This document shows positions 33,616 to 45,178 of a DNA stretch of 64,000 bases, one piece after another. A model generated the notes under the pieces. That model was given only the letters and a program-made list of their open reading frames with translations. It did not search any database and was not told the DNA's origin. Each line of letters starts with the position of its first letter. Position 1 is the stretch's first letter. The stretch spans positions 1 through 64,000 of the forward strand of contig JAKLMB010000004.1 in the NCBI GenBank assembly GCA_022813625.1, written 5' to 3'. Source of the stretch: Aaosphaeria pasadenensis. Lineage: Eukaryota; Ascomycota; Dothideomycetes; Pleosporales. The position numbers and the translations under genes are program-made.

Positions 33616-35821
33616 TGGAAATTGAGATTGAAGGGGGAGGGCGGGATCTGTCCGAGACTTGGCTGGTGGACCGCGACTCGGAGCACAGGCTGAACAGCAC
33701 AGTGGCAAGGGCAGGAACAGGTATAGGAACACACGCCAGATGGTGGATGGGCAGATGGACATGGGGAATTAGGTGATGATCATGGTTGGTTGTGAATCTT
33801 GCGATGGCGATGGTGATGATGAACACCACCTAGCTATCATGCATAGCAAACAGGGAGCATACTGTCCGTAGGTAGTCGTACAGAGTACGGAGAACTTTAC
33901 TTTACTTTGTTCATGTTCTCTGTACATGCCTCTGTACTCCGTACACTTCCGTACCCAAGTTTAGGTGCGGACATAGGGAATAATAGAATCACATTCACTA
34001 CCAGTCGTGGAGAGAGATTGGAAGAAATGGTACATGTGCAAGTACTCCGTACTACAACTACCTATGTACCTGCATCTTTCTCGACTCTTGGGCAATACGA
34101 AATCGCACTACAGAGTACTACTACTGCATACATACCTATGCACTTGGAATTACACCGTACACGCGCGAGAAGAGGAAGATAGAACCCGACGATCCCGTTT
34201 CTGTATCGCATAGGTACACTCAAAGTTGCACAGATGGTGCACAAATGAAAGCGTCTCTCCTGGGGGATCCCCATGTCGCGCGTCCACATCTCGTGTTGGG
34301 TCGTATTACATGTACCCGTACAACTTCAACTAGTTACCCTGTAATTAGTCTGTAGAGACTGTACTCCGTACTCGATATTCCACATTTGAGTCCTCTCAAC
34401 CTTCTCCGCCTCCCTACCTGTTATATGGAGTAGGTAGGTAGGCATGGTGGATCTTCAGGTATTCACAGTGCACAACTAGCAGTACTCCGTAGGGAGAATC
34501 CATCTACGGAATTGTACTGTGAGTCTGCGATGGTTGGTTACTAACTAAAGCGGAGTGGTCAGTGACCGTGACATAGGTAAACATTCATCCCTTTCTGACC
34601 CCTGGCCGTTTCAAGTTTCTGGCGTGTCTTGGTGATGTGGTGCATTGTGCATTATGATTGATCCATCCCCGTCGTCCGTGGTTCGTCGCCCAATGGTCAA
34701 GTGAGAAAAAGGGGCAACCAATCGTTGTTCTTCAAGTCTTTGCGGCTAGGGTGGGTGTCCTTGATCGCTCAGAGGTCAGAACCTTTTACTTACAACTTGA
34801 CGAGTTATGGTTAGACATCTCCGAGGCAGCTGCTCTATTCCAGAATCCAGCCCCAATTGCACACACGAGCGCGTACCTACCTACCTACTTGTATGTGCGG
34901 AGTACCTACGTTGTACTCAGCAATACAGTGGGTAACTGCTGTGCATGTGTGTTCGCGCGAGTGAGTTGTTTCTCATGATTCCATGAGAAGTGCGGCTGAA
35001 TGCAAGCCACAGTGTCGGTCACCCCACTTCACCTTAGCACCTCCAGTCGAGAGTGAGGTAACCAGCGACTACAAGTAGTACTGTGTAGTGTACAAGACCT
35101 ACTGAGTCGTTATGCCAATTAAGTAGGCAACAACCTGCACTCATGCTGTGTATACTACTCTGTACCTTTCTCCCGTGCATAGTACTCCGTACAAAAGTAC
35201 GGTACGAGGTAGCCATCATCTCAACAGCATAGGTACGTTCCCGTTCTGTAATGAACATCACGCATCATCCACGCAGCATCGCCTAGATACACCGTACACG
35301 TAGGCACTCCAACGGATACTGGCATTTGCTTGTATCGTGCGAAATACAGGCAGTCAGATTCTTATCAGCATCAATAGGTAGTTTCTTACGCATCAAGTGC
35401 TCTCGTACTCTCCACTCCCATCACTAGTTCTCGCCTATATAACCTATACAGTAGTTAGTTACAAGTGCAACAGAGCTAACCGGCCGATTGCACTCCTACT
35501 GCTTACTCTGCCATGTCTGCGAAACGCCTGATGGCCCATTGGATCTGCTTTGTCTGCTGTTCTCCACGAGTACCCCTCAACCCGCTCTCTCATATAGGGT
35601 GCTAGTAGACTATATAGTATAGACTAGACCTCAACGACTTGCTGTCGTACAGAGCTTGCCTATTCATCTGCTCGATATTTACTCGCCAATCGATCTTCAG
35701 TGTATGCTTGTTGATGTCATGGTCATATATTGCTGCTACTATTTCTACTGCTTCTTCCGTACCTTCGCATTCTCCTACTTGAGCCTCACGTACTCCAATT
35801 CATGATTGGACTGGCTTCACC

Positions 35822-37875
35822 ATGACTATCCTGAACGATCATCCCATTCTCGTGGCCGTGGTGGTGCTATTGTTCTCCTATGTCGTAAGAGTAATCTACA
35901 ACACCGTCCAGATGCGCAGGTTTATGCGGGACAAGGCAAGTTAGATCGATTCCATAAACTCAATCCTACCACTCCACACATAGATATACGTACAGTTTCC
36001 TCCATCTACCTTGGCCTTGAACTATGTGTGAACCACAATCGTCGGCGATGGACGGCAATCATCGGATTTTAGGGCAATCATTCGCACTGTATATCCTTAT
36101 GGTACATGGACGTATTCTATCAGGCATGATAGTAACATCAACATACTAACCCATCACCACCACCAGCCCGGTCCTCCTCATCATCCAATCTTCGGCCATC
36201 TACAAGCCATGGGCGAGATCTCCCAGGCTCTGCCTAAAAGGGTACATCCCCATGTCTTTGCATATCACCGTGAGTCCGACCCCTTCAATCATCATTGTCA
36301 CCTCAGATGATAATGACCTGGGCGGCAATAGTCCAAAAGAAATACAACCTCGGCCAGGTTTTCTATCTTGATCTAACACCAGTTTCCGATGCCATGATCA
36401 TCAATCTTAGCCCGTGCGTATAAAACCTACAATGGGACAACCTTTTCAGCTGATACTTGCGTCAGAGAGGCTGGGCAAGATATTGCGCAGAACAGTGGCT
36501 TGCACAAACATCCAAAAGTCGGGAAATTTCTGGATCCCCTGCTAGGAGAGGGAAATATGGTTACCAGCGACGGCGCCCAATGGAAGAAGTGGAGGAGTGT
36601 GTTCAATCCAGGCTTCGCGCTACAACATCTCATGACGCAGGTAAGTTCTTCACCACATGTCCAGTTTACCGGCAATCAACTCATTACCAAGAGGTCCCTC
36701 TGATCGTAGATTGCACGAACATTTATGTCCGAAACCTCGAGAAGCAGGTGGCCAAGGGCGAGGTTTTCCGCTTGGAAGATGAAGCGACAAAAGTAACCAT
36801 CGACATCATCGGCAAGGTGGTCTGCGACTTTGAGTTCAAAACACTCACCGCCGATAGTCTGTTCTTGGATTATATGAGGAAAGCCCTCTCATGGATGCCC
36901 GATACACAGTCCTTCAATCCCTTCCACATTTACAATCCCATTCGTCCGCTCATGTTGAGATACTACAAATGGCGTTTGGACCAATTTATCGGTAGCATCC
37001 TCGACGAGCGTTTCTCCACCCGCAGCACCAGCGAACCCAAGACCCGTAGGAAGGCCGGAATCGATCTCGCCCTGGAGAGCTGGTTCAAGGAGAATGCGGG
37101 GCAAGACGTCGACTCCAAGACAGCGACCATGGACCCTGAATTCCGCAAGTATGCCATCAACCAGCTGAACACGCTTGTCTTTGCAGGCCATGACACTACC
37201 GCGTCAACAATATGCTACGCCTACTACCTCCTTGGCAAGAACCCCTCTGCTCTATCCAAGATCCGAGCCGAACTAGACAGCATCTTCGGACCCGGTGTGA
37301 ATGCAAGCTCGCAGCTCGTATCCGACCCGTACCTCATCAACAAATGTGAATATGTTTTGGCCACCGTCAAAGAAACCCTCCGCATGTTCGGCCCTGCCTC
37401 AACAGCTCGCATAGGCCGTAGGGATTACTTCATTCGAGACCCAGACACGGGGACAATGTTTCCCACGGACGATCTTCTCGTCTGGACCCCTTCGTCCTCC
37501 ATGGGCCGCTTACCCAACCTCTGGCCAGAGCCAGATAAGTTCAATCCCGACCGTTTTATGCCTGATAATGCGGACAAGGTTGTACCAAACGCCTGGCGAC
37601 CCTTCGAAAAGGGGCCGCGCAACTGTATCGGCCAGGAGCTTGCCATGCTAGAATTGAAGATCATGCTTGCGCTTACGATTCGCGAATTCGACATCTATGG
37701 CGCATTCGATGAACTGAAGGAATTGGAGGACGATGGAAGTCTCTGGACAAAAGATAGCTCTTTTCAGACGGGCCCGCAACAATGTTATGGAGATCCTGCG
37801 TATCAGGTCCTACTTGCGGCTGCTAAACCTCGGGAGGGCATGCCAGTCAGGATCACGAAGAGAGCGATGAGGTGA
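35822..37875 (+). CDS. Cytochrome P450 monooxygenase
   Basis: Five exons: 35822-35935, 36167-36269, 36332-36413, 36466-36640, 36694-37875; 551 residues. An N-terminal membrane anchor (ILVAVVVLLFSYVVRVIYN) is followed by a proline-rich hinge PGPPHHPIFGHLQ, I-helix AGHDTTAS, ExxR in KETLRMF, FNPDRFMP (PERF region) and heme loop FEKGPRNCIGQELA with the Cys ligand. The ER-bound enzyme uses NADPH-P450 reductase. Its sequence resembles the large fungal E-class group used in xenobiotic and secondary metabolism (hinge followed by VHPHVFAYHLQKKYNLG). The first intron starts GCAAGT, a GC-AG intron of 231 bp with TACTAAC branch. The other introns (52-62 bp) are GT-AG. No polyketide, peptide or terpene synthase is nearby, so no pathway can be assigned. 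Confidence 0.9.
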
Positions 37876-40800
37876 GTTGAACGAATTGTAGGCTACCAAG
37901 GCATGGGAATAACATTTTGCAGAAAGGACAATTGAGGCACATCTCGATTTTCTGCAGTTTAGTTTACTCTCCAGTCATGGTCACAGCTTTGGCCGTAGGC
38001 AATTTGGAGCAATCTCTAGTTTTCACTGCTTAGCATAGCCTTCTGCGTGGCTACCGCAATCGAGTGGGAGGCTGTTGCGATAACTGTCGAAGGCCGTCAG
38101 TCTGATAATCCCAAGCGGCTTTACGCCAGGTGGGATGGGTTAGGTTATGCATCAAGTCACTCTAAACAACATGCTGATTCCACATATGGTCCACTACCAA
38201 CAGCTCCCATTGCCACTACCCGAGGTCTTCTCTCTCTTCCTCCCTATCCTTGAGTCCAATTTCATCTTCCACCCATAATCCGAGTCCATACTTTGCCAGA
38301 TAGATCTGCCTGCCTCCCACGTGTCATGCATCATCAATAACCCTTCAGTAGTTCTCTTCAGGAAATCATAACATACGGAAATACGTAGTCGGCAAGTTGA
38401 AAACAAGGGCAGCGGGACAGCCGTAAGGAAATGTTCTAAAACCATATTGTTCTCCCTTCGGCACAAGCCCAGGGGCATAGACAAATGTAACTTAACACAC
38501 TTAACAACGATTGCCTTCCTTGCTACGTAACATAATCATCCCCACCATGTCCTAAATGCTTCGATGGTTTGAACAACACATTCTTGCCGGAGACGGTGAT
38601 ATTTTGTTGAGAACGTGAGCCCTAGACATGTTGAGATATTGGAAATTTGTATATCATGTGCATTTCCACTTCAATTGGCGAGTGGACAATCGCCAGCCGA
38701 TCACTACCTGCTTTCCATTTACGACATGTTTTCCAATTCTGCAGATTTGAAGGGACATAAACCTCTCGCGGCCAAAGAACAGAAGACATGGGACGATGGG
38801 ACTCGTAGTTGGAGACTGATTACTCTGTCATTAAAGGAAAAAGGAATCAAAAAGGTCTCTAGACCCAACCAAAAAAAAAGAACTCTGTAAATCCAGATAA
38901 TGACAAGAGTGGGATCTAGATGATCATTAGATACTCATCATTCCCTCAACGACATTGGCGAACATGTTACTTACTCGAACCCACTAAATCACAGTATTAG
39001 TACACAAGTCCCTTGCTGCTTGTTTGGTGGAGAGGGGACATACCGCGGGCAAAGCCCATGAGAAAACTTCAGACACCCCCGGTAGAGAAGGGGTAAGCTT
39101 GCGCTTGAGTCACACGCCATAACCTAGAGACGGTGCGTGTCAGATAATCGGATCAACAACACAGTGCAAAGCAAAGCAAAGGTGCACTTTGCTTGATGCG
39201 ACGGGACTGTTCTTACCACTCGGCCATCTTGCCCATAGGATAATACGGGTTTCTGATTGGTTCATCGGTGCGGTGGGTCTCAATTTTTTGGTATCTATAT
39301 GTCACATTTGCACTGTGTGCGCGCAGAAGATATAGCGTGGATGGAGCCTCGTTTAGCGTAGCATCAGATGGAGGCCATCATGCCAAAACAAGTCAAACGT
39401 CAGGTGGACAAGCACTTGTAGATGTTGCAAGATCCTCAACACGACGTGACCGTGGAAAACGACCATTGCAGCAAATGAGGCAGTTGGCTGACAATTCCTT
39501 ATTATGCCTGCGTACTCTCGTGTCTTCATGTTTATCAATAATATCATCATTCATCATTACCATCCCCTTGTTCATTCTATCCTGCCACTTTGAACCATGG
39601 CCTGTAAGGCAAAGTATACACAGTATAATTACTTGTACCTAGTTTGTAATTATGCCGAGATGGATGAAGGGCCCACAATAGATACTGTAATGACATTGAA
39701 CATGAATGGGCGCGGAGCGAAGCAGTTGGCCACTTCCCTCACCCTCACTTTGCACAACGCTCGTAAGCCTGGACCATGTTAAATTGTTCCACCTTCGACC
39801 TTGTGAGAGCAGAAAGAGAACGTGCGAGATGGTAGCGGTTGCTTCAAATGGGCAAAACTAGAGAGTTTCCCATCGCCTATGGCTGTTGATGAGGCGGGCA
39901 GTTGAGAGTGAGACATGCACGTTGAATCCCCATTCAACTGAAGCTTGACCCACTCCGTGGCTACTTAGGTACATAGTGACATCAAATTGGACAAAGGACA
40001 TAATCTTAGCACCACTCGGGTTGTGGTTGCGACTGCGTACAAAAAAGAAAACCAGGTCAGTAAGAATTGAAGTGGAAAATGGGGATCCAAATGACAGAGT
40101 GCGATGTTCAGCATAAACAGGATCGAAGCATTTGGAAGATTATATGTATTCTGCTCAAGAGCCTATTTACTGGGAGCTTACTCACTGTGTAGCTCCGTAA
40201 ATCTCTAGCTTTCCCGAAAATTCGATTCACCTATAGTTAGGGGAATTCGCTCAATCTATCCCGCACAAGTCCTACAATGCTCATTACTAAGAGATCTATG
40301 TATATATCTGCATTCAGCGACCAAGTTGGCACATAATCCGAGGTATGATTGCAAGTTTGTACCAAGAAGCATAGTAACAGTGGCATTGGGAATGAGCGAG
40401 TCTGGGTCCCCGGCATCTCGGAAGTAACAGCATTCATACCGAGACCTGTCTCTTTCCACACTGGGCGGAAGTTAGTTGGTGGGGCTACGTGGTGTGAAGA
40501 CTGATTGAATATGCGATTCCATTGATAAATGAGGATATGAGTTCCTAGTCCAGTTCATCGGTTCTCGAATGTCCGTAGATGAAATGGCCCAGCAAGAGAG
40601 TAAGATTACTAATGAAATTGGTATGGAGAAACGTGCACAAAACACATAAGATGCTACAAGGAGAAATCGAAGGCCAGATGCCGAGAAAGGGGGTATAGCT
40701 TGAAAGGTTGTTGCTGCGTCCACGTAGAAATGGAGAGAGGGAGTTATAAGAGAGAAAGTGTGTGCATGAGGGAACGAAGATGACGTGCGGATCTCTATTG

Positions 40801-41272
40801 CGTGCGTGAAGGGGGTATTATTGCGTTGAACAGTGAGGGGTGATGCATAGAACTCGTGTCAAATCCGGGTGACATGCGATGATTCAAGTCTACAGCAATG
40901 CCACCTCCTAGGCGGCTACTGGATATTGAAGAGAAAGGACCGAGGGACATGGCATGGATGGCGTAGATCGTGTGAGAACCGAATCCTGTAAGATGTAACT
41001 CCTCGAAAAGTTGAGCGTCGCCCCTGAATTTGTTACGATCGCCGTTGCATCGCCAATTCCAAACGGGGGGTCTTGTTTCCGTAAGCCGAAACCCCATGGA
41101 TGAAGAGATGTGAGCCGGCCGAGAGCGAGCGAGAGGAACATTGGGAGAGAGGGCGGGAGCCCGAGGTGGCAGTTGGAAAAGACGAGAGAAGACCCAAGAA
41201 GGGGAACCTGGCCGTACACCAAGAATATCAGGAAAAGCAACACCTCGCGGGATCCGAGATACACCAACGCCA
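37876..41272. other. Long intergenic interval with one tRNA-like relic
   Basis: 3.4 kb between converging genes (P450 plus, small protein minus). Apart from the tRNA-like sequence near 39.1 kb, I see no gene. Frames such as 39268-39642 and 40795-41295 lack family resemblance. Confidence 0.45.
39046..39234 (-). pseudogene. tRNA-Leu-like relic with an insertion
   Basis: On the minus strand GGGCAAGATGGCCGAGTGG carries a perfect A-box (TGGCCGAGTGG), as in tRNA-Leu and tRNA-Ser. About 100 bases later comes GGCGTGTGACTCAAG, the anticodon-arm text usual for fungal tRNA-Leu(CAA), then a hairpin like a long variable arm (ACCCC...GGGGT) and GGGCTTTGCCC close to the complement of the 5' end. The intervening DNA begins GTAAGA and ends CTAG. 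No normal T-arm (GGTTCGAATCC) is present, so this is not a working tRNA gene by sequence. It may be a decayed or disrupted copy. Confidence 0.35.
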
Positions 41273-41635
41273 TTATGCCTCCACCTTCTTCTCATCGAGG
41301 ATTTTAGGTTTGAAGACGGCGTCTTGACCGCTCATGCGTCGACCAAGAGCGCGGTCGAGCTTTGCACCGAGAGCTAATTTGCTCATGTCGTCGGCGCGAT
41401 CGGTGCTGAGGGCGTATCGCTGCTGGACGAGGCGCTTGTCTTCCATGCGCTCGAACCCAGCATTCCAGGACTTGATCTCTTGGGCTTTAGGGTCGCCGGC
41501 GGTGGATGAGGCGGCGGAGATGTGCGAGGGTGCAATGGAAGGAGTGAGGGTGGGAGCAGCGCTGTAGGTGGACATGCGAGCGGAGGCACGGTTGCCAGCG
41601 GACTGTTGATTGTGGTGAGCAGGCGGTGAAGACAT
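41273..41635 (-). CDS. Small conserved fungal protein of unknown function
   Basis: 120 residues from the ATG at 41635 (MSSPPAHHNQQSAGNRASAR). The open frame extends another 65 codons upstream, but that part is low-complexity Ser/Pro/Leu text like a CT-rich leader, so the shorter start is chosen. The N-terminal half is Ser/Ala/Thr-rich and disordered. The C-terminal half (SWNAGFERMEDKRLVQQRYA, then TDRADDMSKLALGAKLDRAL and GRRMSGQDAVF) is charged and probably helical. I believe this block recurs in other filamentous ascomycetes as an uncharacterised family, but I cannot confirm it. No signal peptide or membrane segment, and no function can be proposed. Confidence 0.6.
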   Translation of the reverse strand: MSSPPAHHNQQSAGNRASARMSTYSAAPTLTPSIAPSHISAASSTAGDPKAQEIKSWNAGFERMEDKRLVQQRYALSTDRADDMSKLALGAKLDRALGRRMSGQDAVFKPKILDEKKVEA

Positions 41636-42346
41636 TGCTGTGCGATGGCGGGAGGTGGGAGGCCGGGAAGAGAAGAGAGGAGAGAAGAGTACGGGAGCGA
41701 GGTAAGTGAGGAAGAGAGGAAGGAAGGGGTGACGGGCTTCTCGGCGCGAAAGAGTGAGGTATGAGTGTACGGAGTACGGAGGAGTGAGTTGTTGTATGAT
41801 TGTTGGGTGGTTGGAGAGGAGAGGGGACAAGAGGAGAGGAGTAGGAGGGAGGATGAGAAGAGACGAGACGAGAAAGGAAGGATGGTGGATGGTGGATGGT
41901 CAGTACTCATTACTTACTACCACCAGTAGTAATACTAGGTAGTAGTACTCAAGTACCAAGTACTCCGTCGTTACAACAATGGGAGCGGAGGGGGGGTACT
42001 AAGGTGTACCGAAACCAACACTCGTAGTCACGCACTCCGGACGTCGTAGTAACAACTATGGGTACTTTGTAAGTACCTAGGTACCTAGATAGGTGTGCCA
42101 GGTACCTACGTGTACAGTATGCTACGTGAACATTCCGTACATGACTACTAAACCCTGCCTTGCTCTTCAAGAGGAACCCAAACCTGACCTTCCCTGCAGT
42201 GCCTGCACGCACCATGCATGTATGTACTGTACTGTGTATGTACTATGTACACAGTACTCCGTACATAACATGATGAATGACACAGCGCTGGGAGCATCCA
42301 GGGACAGGAGTCACAGGACAAAACAGGACGAGGGCACAGGGCAGAG

Positions 42347-42395
42347 AGGGCAGGGCAGGGCAGGGCAGGGCAGGGCAGGGAAGGGCAGGGCAGGG
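42347..42395 (+). repeat. GCAGG pentamer minisatellite
   Basis: About nine tandem GGCAG units with one GGAAG variant. Because five is not a multiple of three, all frames stay open through it, which creates spurious Pro/Cys/Leu open frames on the other strand. Confidence 0.9.
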
Positions 42396-42567
42396 TAGTG
42401 ATTGTACAAGTACAAGGGAAACGAAAAGTGACCATGGCTTTGAAACGGCGACGCGCAAATGGAAATGAATGGTGGAACTTACATTGGCGAGGATCGGCCT
42501 GCTAGATTCAAGGGAGTTGGTCATGATGGGCGGTGACGAAGACGAAGATGGAGTCGATTATGGGGCG

Positions 42568-42592
42568 GGTTGTTGTTGTTGTTGTTGTTGTG
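42568..42592. repeat. GTT trinucleotide repeat
   Basis: Seven or so tandem GTT units in the same gene-free interval. Confidence 0.85.
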
Positions 42593-45178
42593 GTAGATTA
42601 TTGCCGATTGTTCAGGAAGAGAGGATGATTGTGAGCGAAGAGTAACAGCGACAACGGATGCCTACTGTGTACTGTGTATGGGGAGGAAGGATGAGGATGA
42701 GGATGAGGATGAGAAGAGGAAATCTCTGATGGGCGGCGGATGGACGGGTAATGGCAAGAACAGACGTTGCGCGAGTCGTGTGTGAGTGCGAATGACAGAT
42801 ACTTGTACTCCGTAGGTAGTAGACGATAGACGGTAGACGGTGGATGGTGGTAGATGTTACGAGGTAGATGGGAGTGTGAAGAGGGAGATGAGAAAGGAGA
42901 GAGGGAGGATGTAGGAGAGGAGGTGAGGAGGAGGGAGAGGAGAGGAGGAGGGGGAACAAGAGGAGAGAAGGAAGGGAGGTTTAGAGATTGGTGGGGGTGG
43001 ATGAGTCCAGAGTATGCCCTATGCTCTAGGTATCTTCCATGTACTGACTACTGAGTAATGCACTGTAATTATAGTACAAGCAGCTGTAGGCAGTACCAAC
43101 GAAGTACTCCGTACAGGCTACGAGCTATGAACTTCATTAGATGGTACATACAGAGTACTTCGTAGTCATTTGGAATGTACCAACGTGTTCTATCTACTCC
43201 ACATAGAGTGCATACTGCATAGGAACCCAGGTAATCATGTAATATACCTTACACAGTGCACAGCAAGAGGACGAGGGGGGAAGAGAAAGACGAAGAGGGT
43301 GTGACACCGCCAATCCGCCTGCCACTGGCCGCCAGCCTCAGCCTACCACCCTACCCATCAGGTTATCATCATCATCCACTGCACACATTCGTTCCGTAGA
43401 GTCTTCGATACAACACTCTGTAGTCTGTACGGAATACACACTCATTTAATTACAGGTAAGTAATTACTGTACTGGTAACTTACTCCGTTACTGTGTGGAT
43501 CATGCTGCAATCAGGATACGGCGAGACTCAAGCCTTACAAAGAGACGTCAAGATCAGGCCAGGTCAAGCCAGCTGCCAGGCCACGGCCAATATCGGACTG
43601 TGTAAGATGCAAGACAACCTGTAGTAAGTACTAATCACTACATGTAGGTGGTTACATACTGTATGAAGATGGGGGATGGCTCCAGACTAGCTACGAACCC
43701 AGGGCCAGGACTCAGGGAGGTCAGGGAGGTCAGATTGGCGCGTTTCATAATTCCAGGCCGATGCTGCGACAGTGCGAATCGATGCATCCATCCGTCCATG
43801 ATCCATCAATGATCATGCAGGGCTCCTAGCCTCTCGGACTGCCCAGTGGTCCAGGACAGCTGACAGCGAGGCCACTAATTACTCGTAGAAATGGATGAGA
43901 TACCAGCACAACCTGTGGCCGCGTATGTGTCCCGTATACTACCTACACCGTACGATGCACTGTAGATAGATACAGTGTGTACTCCGTACAGGGTATACAA
44001 CACTGTGTAGTTACTAGTAGTTATGTTATTGGACTGGTTGGTGATCAGGCATCTTCGGACTTGTAAACCGGAGCTTTTCTACGGCACATACAAAAGTGCA
44101 TGTTGTACCTACTGTACCTGACTCCATACTGTGTAGTAAACACTCTGTAGTCTGTACCCAGGTAGTTCACAGTCCGTAGTCCGTAGACAGTAAGGTGCAG
44201 TCACCAGTGCAGTGCATGTGGCAGATCACCCCCCAGTTTGCCACGTTTTGTGGTTTTCTCCTACATACGGGGCGGAGAACCAATATAGTATACTGACTCC
44301 ACCCTCCAACACCTCCAACAACGTGGCGTGCCGCGTGCTTCCACTGCAGGTGATTCCCGGCCGCCCTCTTCCGGGCTTTGCTCTTTTCTTTTCCTTCTCA
44401 CTTCTCTTTCTATCCTACGAGGTATTATTACTTGTAGGACACAGACTACATGGTATTCCGCAGTTACAGTAGTCACCAGTAATAATAACAGTACACAGTA
44501 CATACTACAAAGCACTCGACAGATACCATCTTTTTCTCCTGCACCTAAACCGCACTATACCTAGAACAGTCACATCGCTCATACCGTGTACTTGTAGGTA
44601 CCAGGTACCTAGGGATGTATGTACATACACCCGTACATACTCCTACTTCGTCCATCAATAATAACAATTCCAACTTCAACCACAGCAATGGTGATGGTAA
44701 TGATGACAAGGAATCTAAGTACCACCAAAAAATTACAATTATATTCATTCATCACAGGTGCCCCGTAACTCGTGACTCTTAATCCTCCAACTTGAAGCTG
44801 GACGTCCCCCTCTCTTGCTCCCCATGGTGGTAACTTGCCAGAATATACACCATCTTCAACATCTCCATGTCTGATGATCATCGAACCGGCTGCCCTCGTA
44901 AGGTGGAGGAAGATGGAAAAGGGAAACCAGGAAAAATGGAAAACGCCAGTATGTACATATCTACCAGACCTTCCAGTCCCTAACCCTCATCATGAAACTC
45001 CTGCCGCAACGCCGACCACCCCAACCCAGGTACACTCTGGTATAGATTTCAAAGACGCCCCGTCAAGTATGAACAAAAACTCAAGAAACAGAACAGACCA
45101 AGGTCAAATTATGCACCACAAGGCCAACCTCGAATTCAAATCACAGACCACCCTTCAGTTCAGCACCCCTCCTCTCAC

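Larger units (their letters stand above)
32844..35821. promoter_or_regulatory. Long divergent intergenic region rich in GTAC motifs
   Basis: 3 kb between the divergent septin and P450 genes. It contains five exact TACTCCGTAC/GTACGGAGTA motifs (33233, 33935, 34043, 34362, 35183) and a near copy at 34483, several microsatellites, and low-complexity GA-rich tracts that open long but meaningless frames around 33360-33830. No gene recognised. Confidence 0.5.
41636..45178. other. Long gene-free interval rich in GTAC motifs and microsatellites
   Basis: 3.5 kb with four exact TACTCCGTAC/GTACGGAGTA copies (41767, 42255, 43105, 43980), a nine-base copy at 42806, TACCTAGGTA palindromes near 42070 and a GCAGG minisatellite. 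Open frames are produced by repeats. The CT-rich strand just upstream of 41635 probably belongs to the leader of the 120-residue gene. Confidence 0.5.

Noticed and set aside
33361..33829. Overlapping minus-strand frames of 117-133 codons rich in Ser/Pro/His
   Set aside because: Generated by GA-rich and GAGGGT simple repeats. No domain and no splice structure.
42148..42524. Minus-strand frames with LPCPALPCPALPCP
   Set aside because: Translation of the GCAGG minisatellite in all frames.
42483..42524. Possible first exon on the minus strand (MTNSLESSRPILAN followed by GTAAGT)
   Set aside because: Start and donor look good, but no downstream exon could be found before the next gene, so not called.
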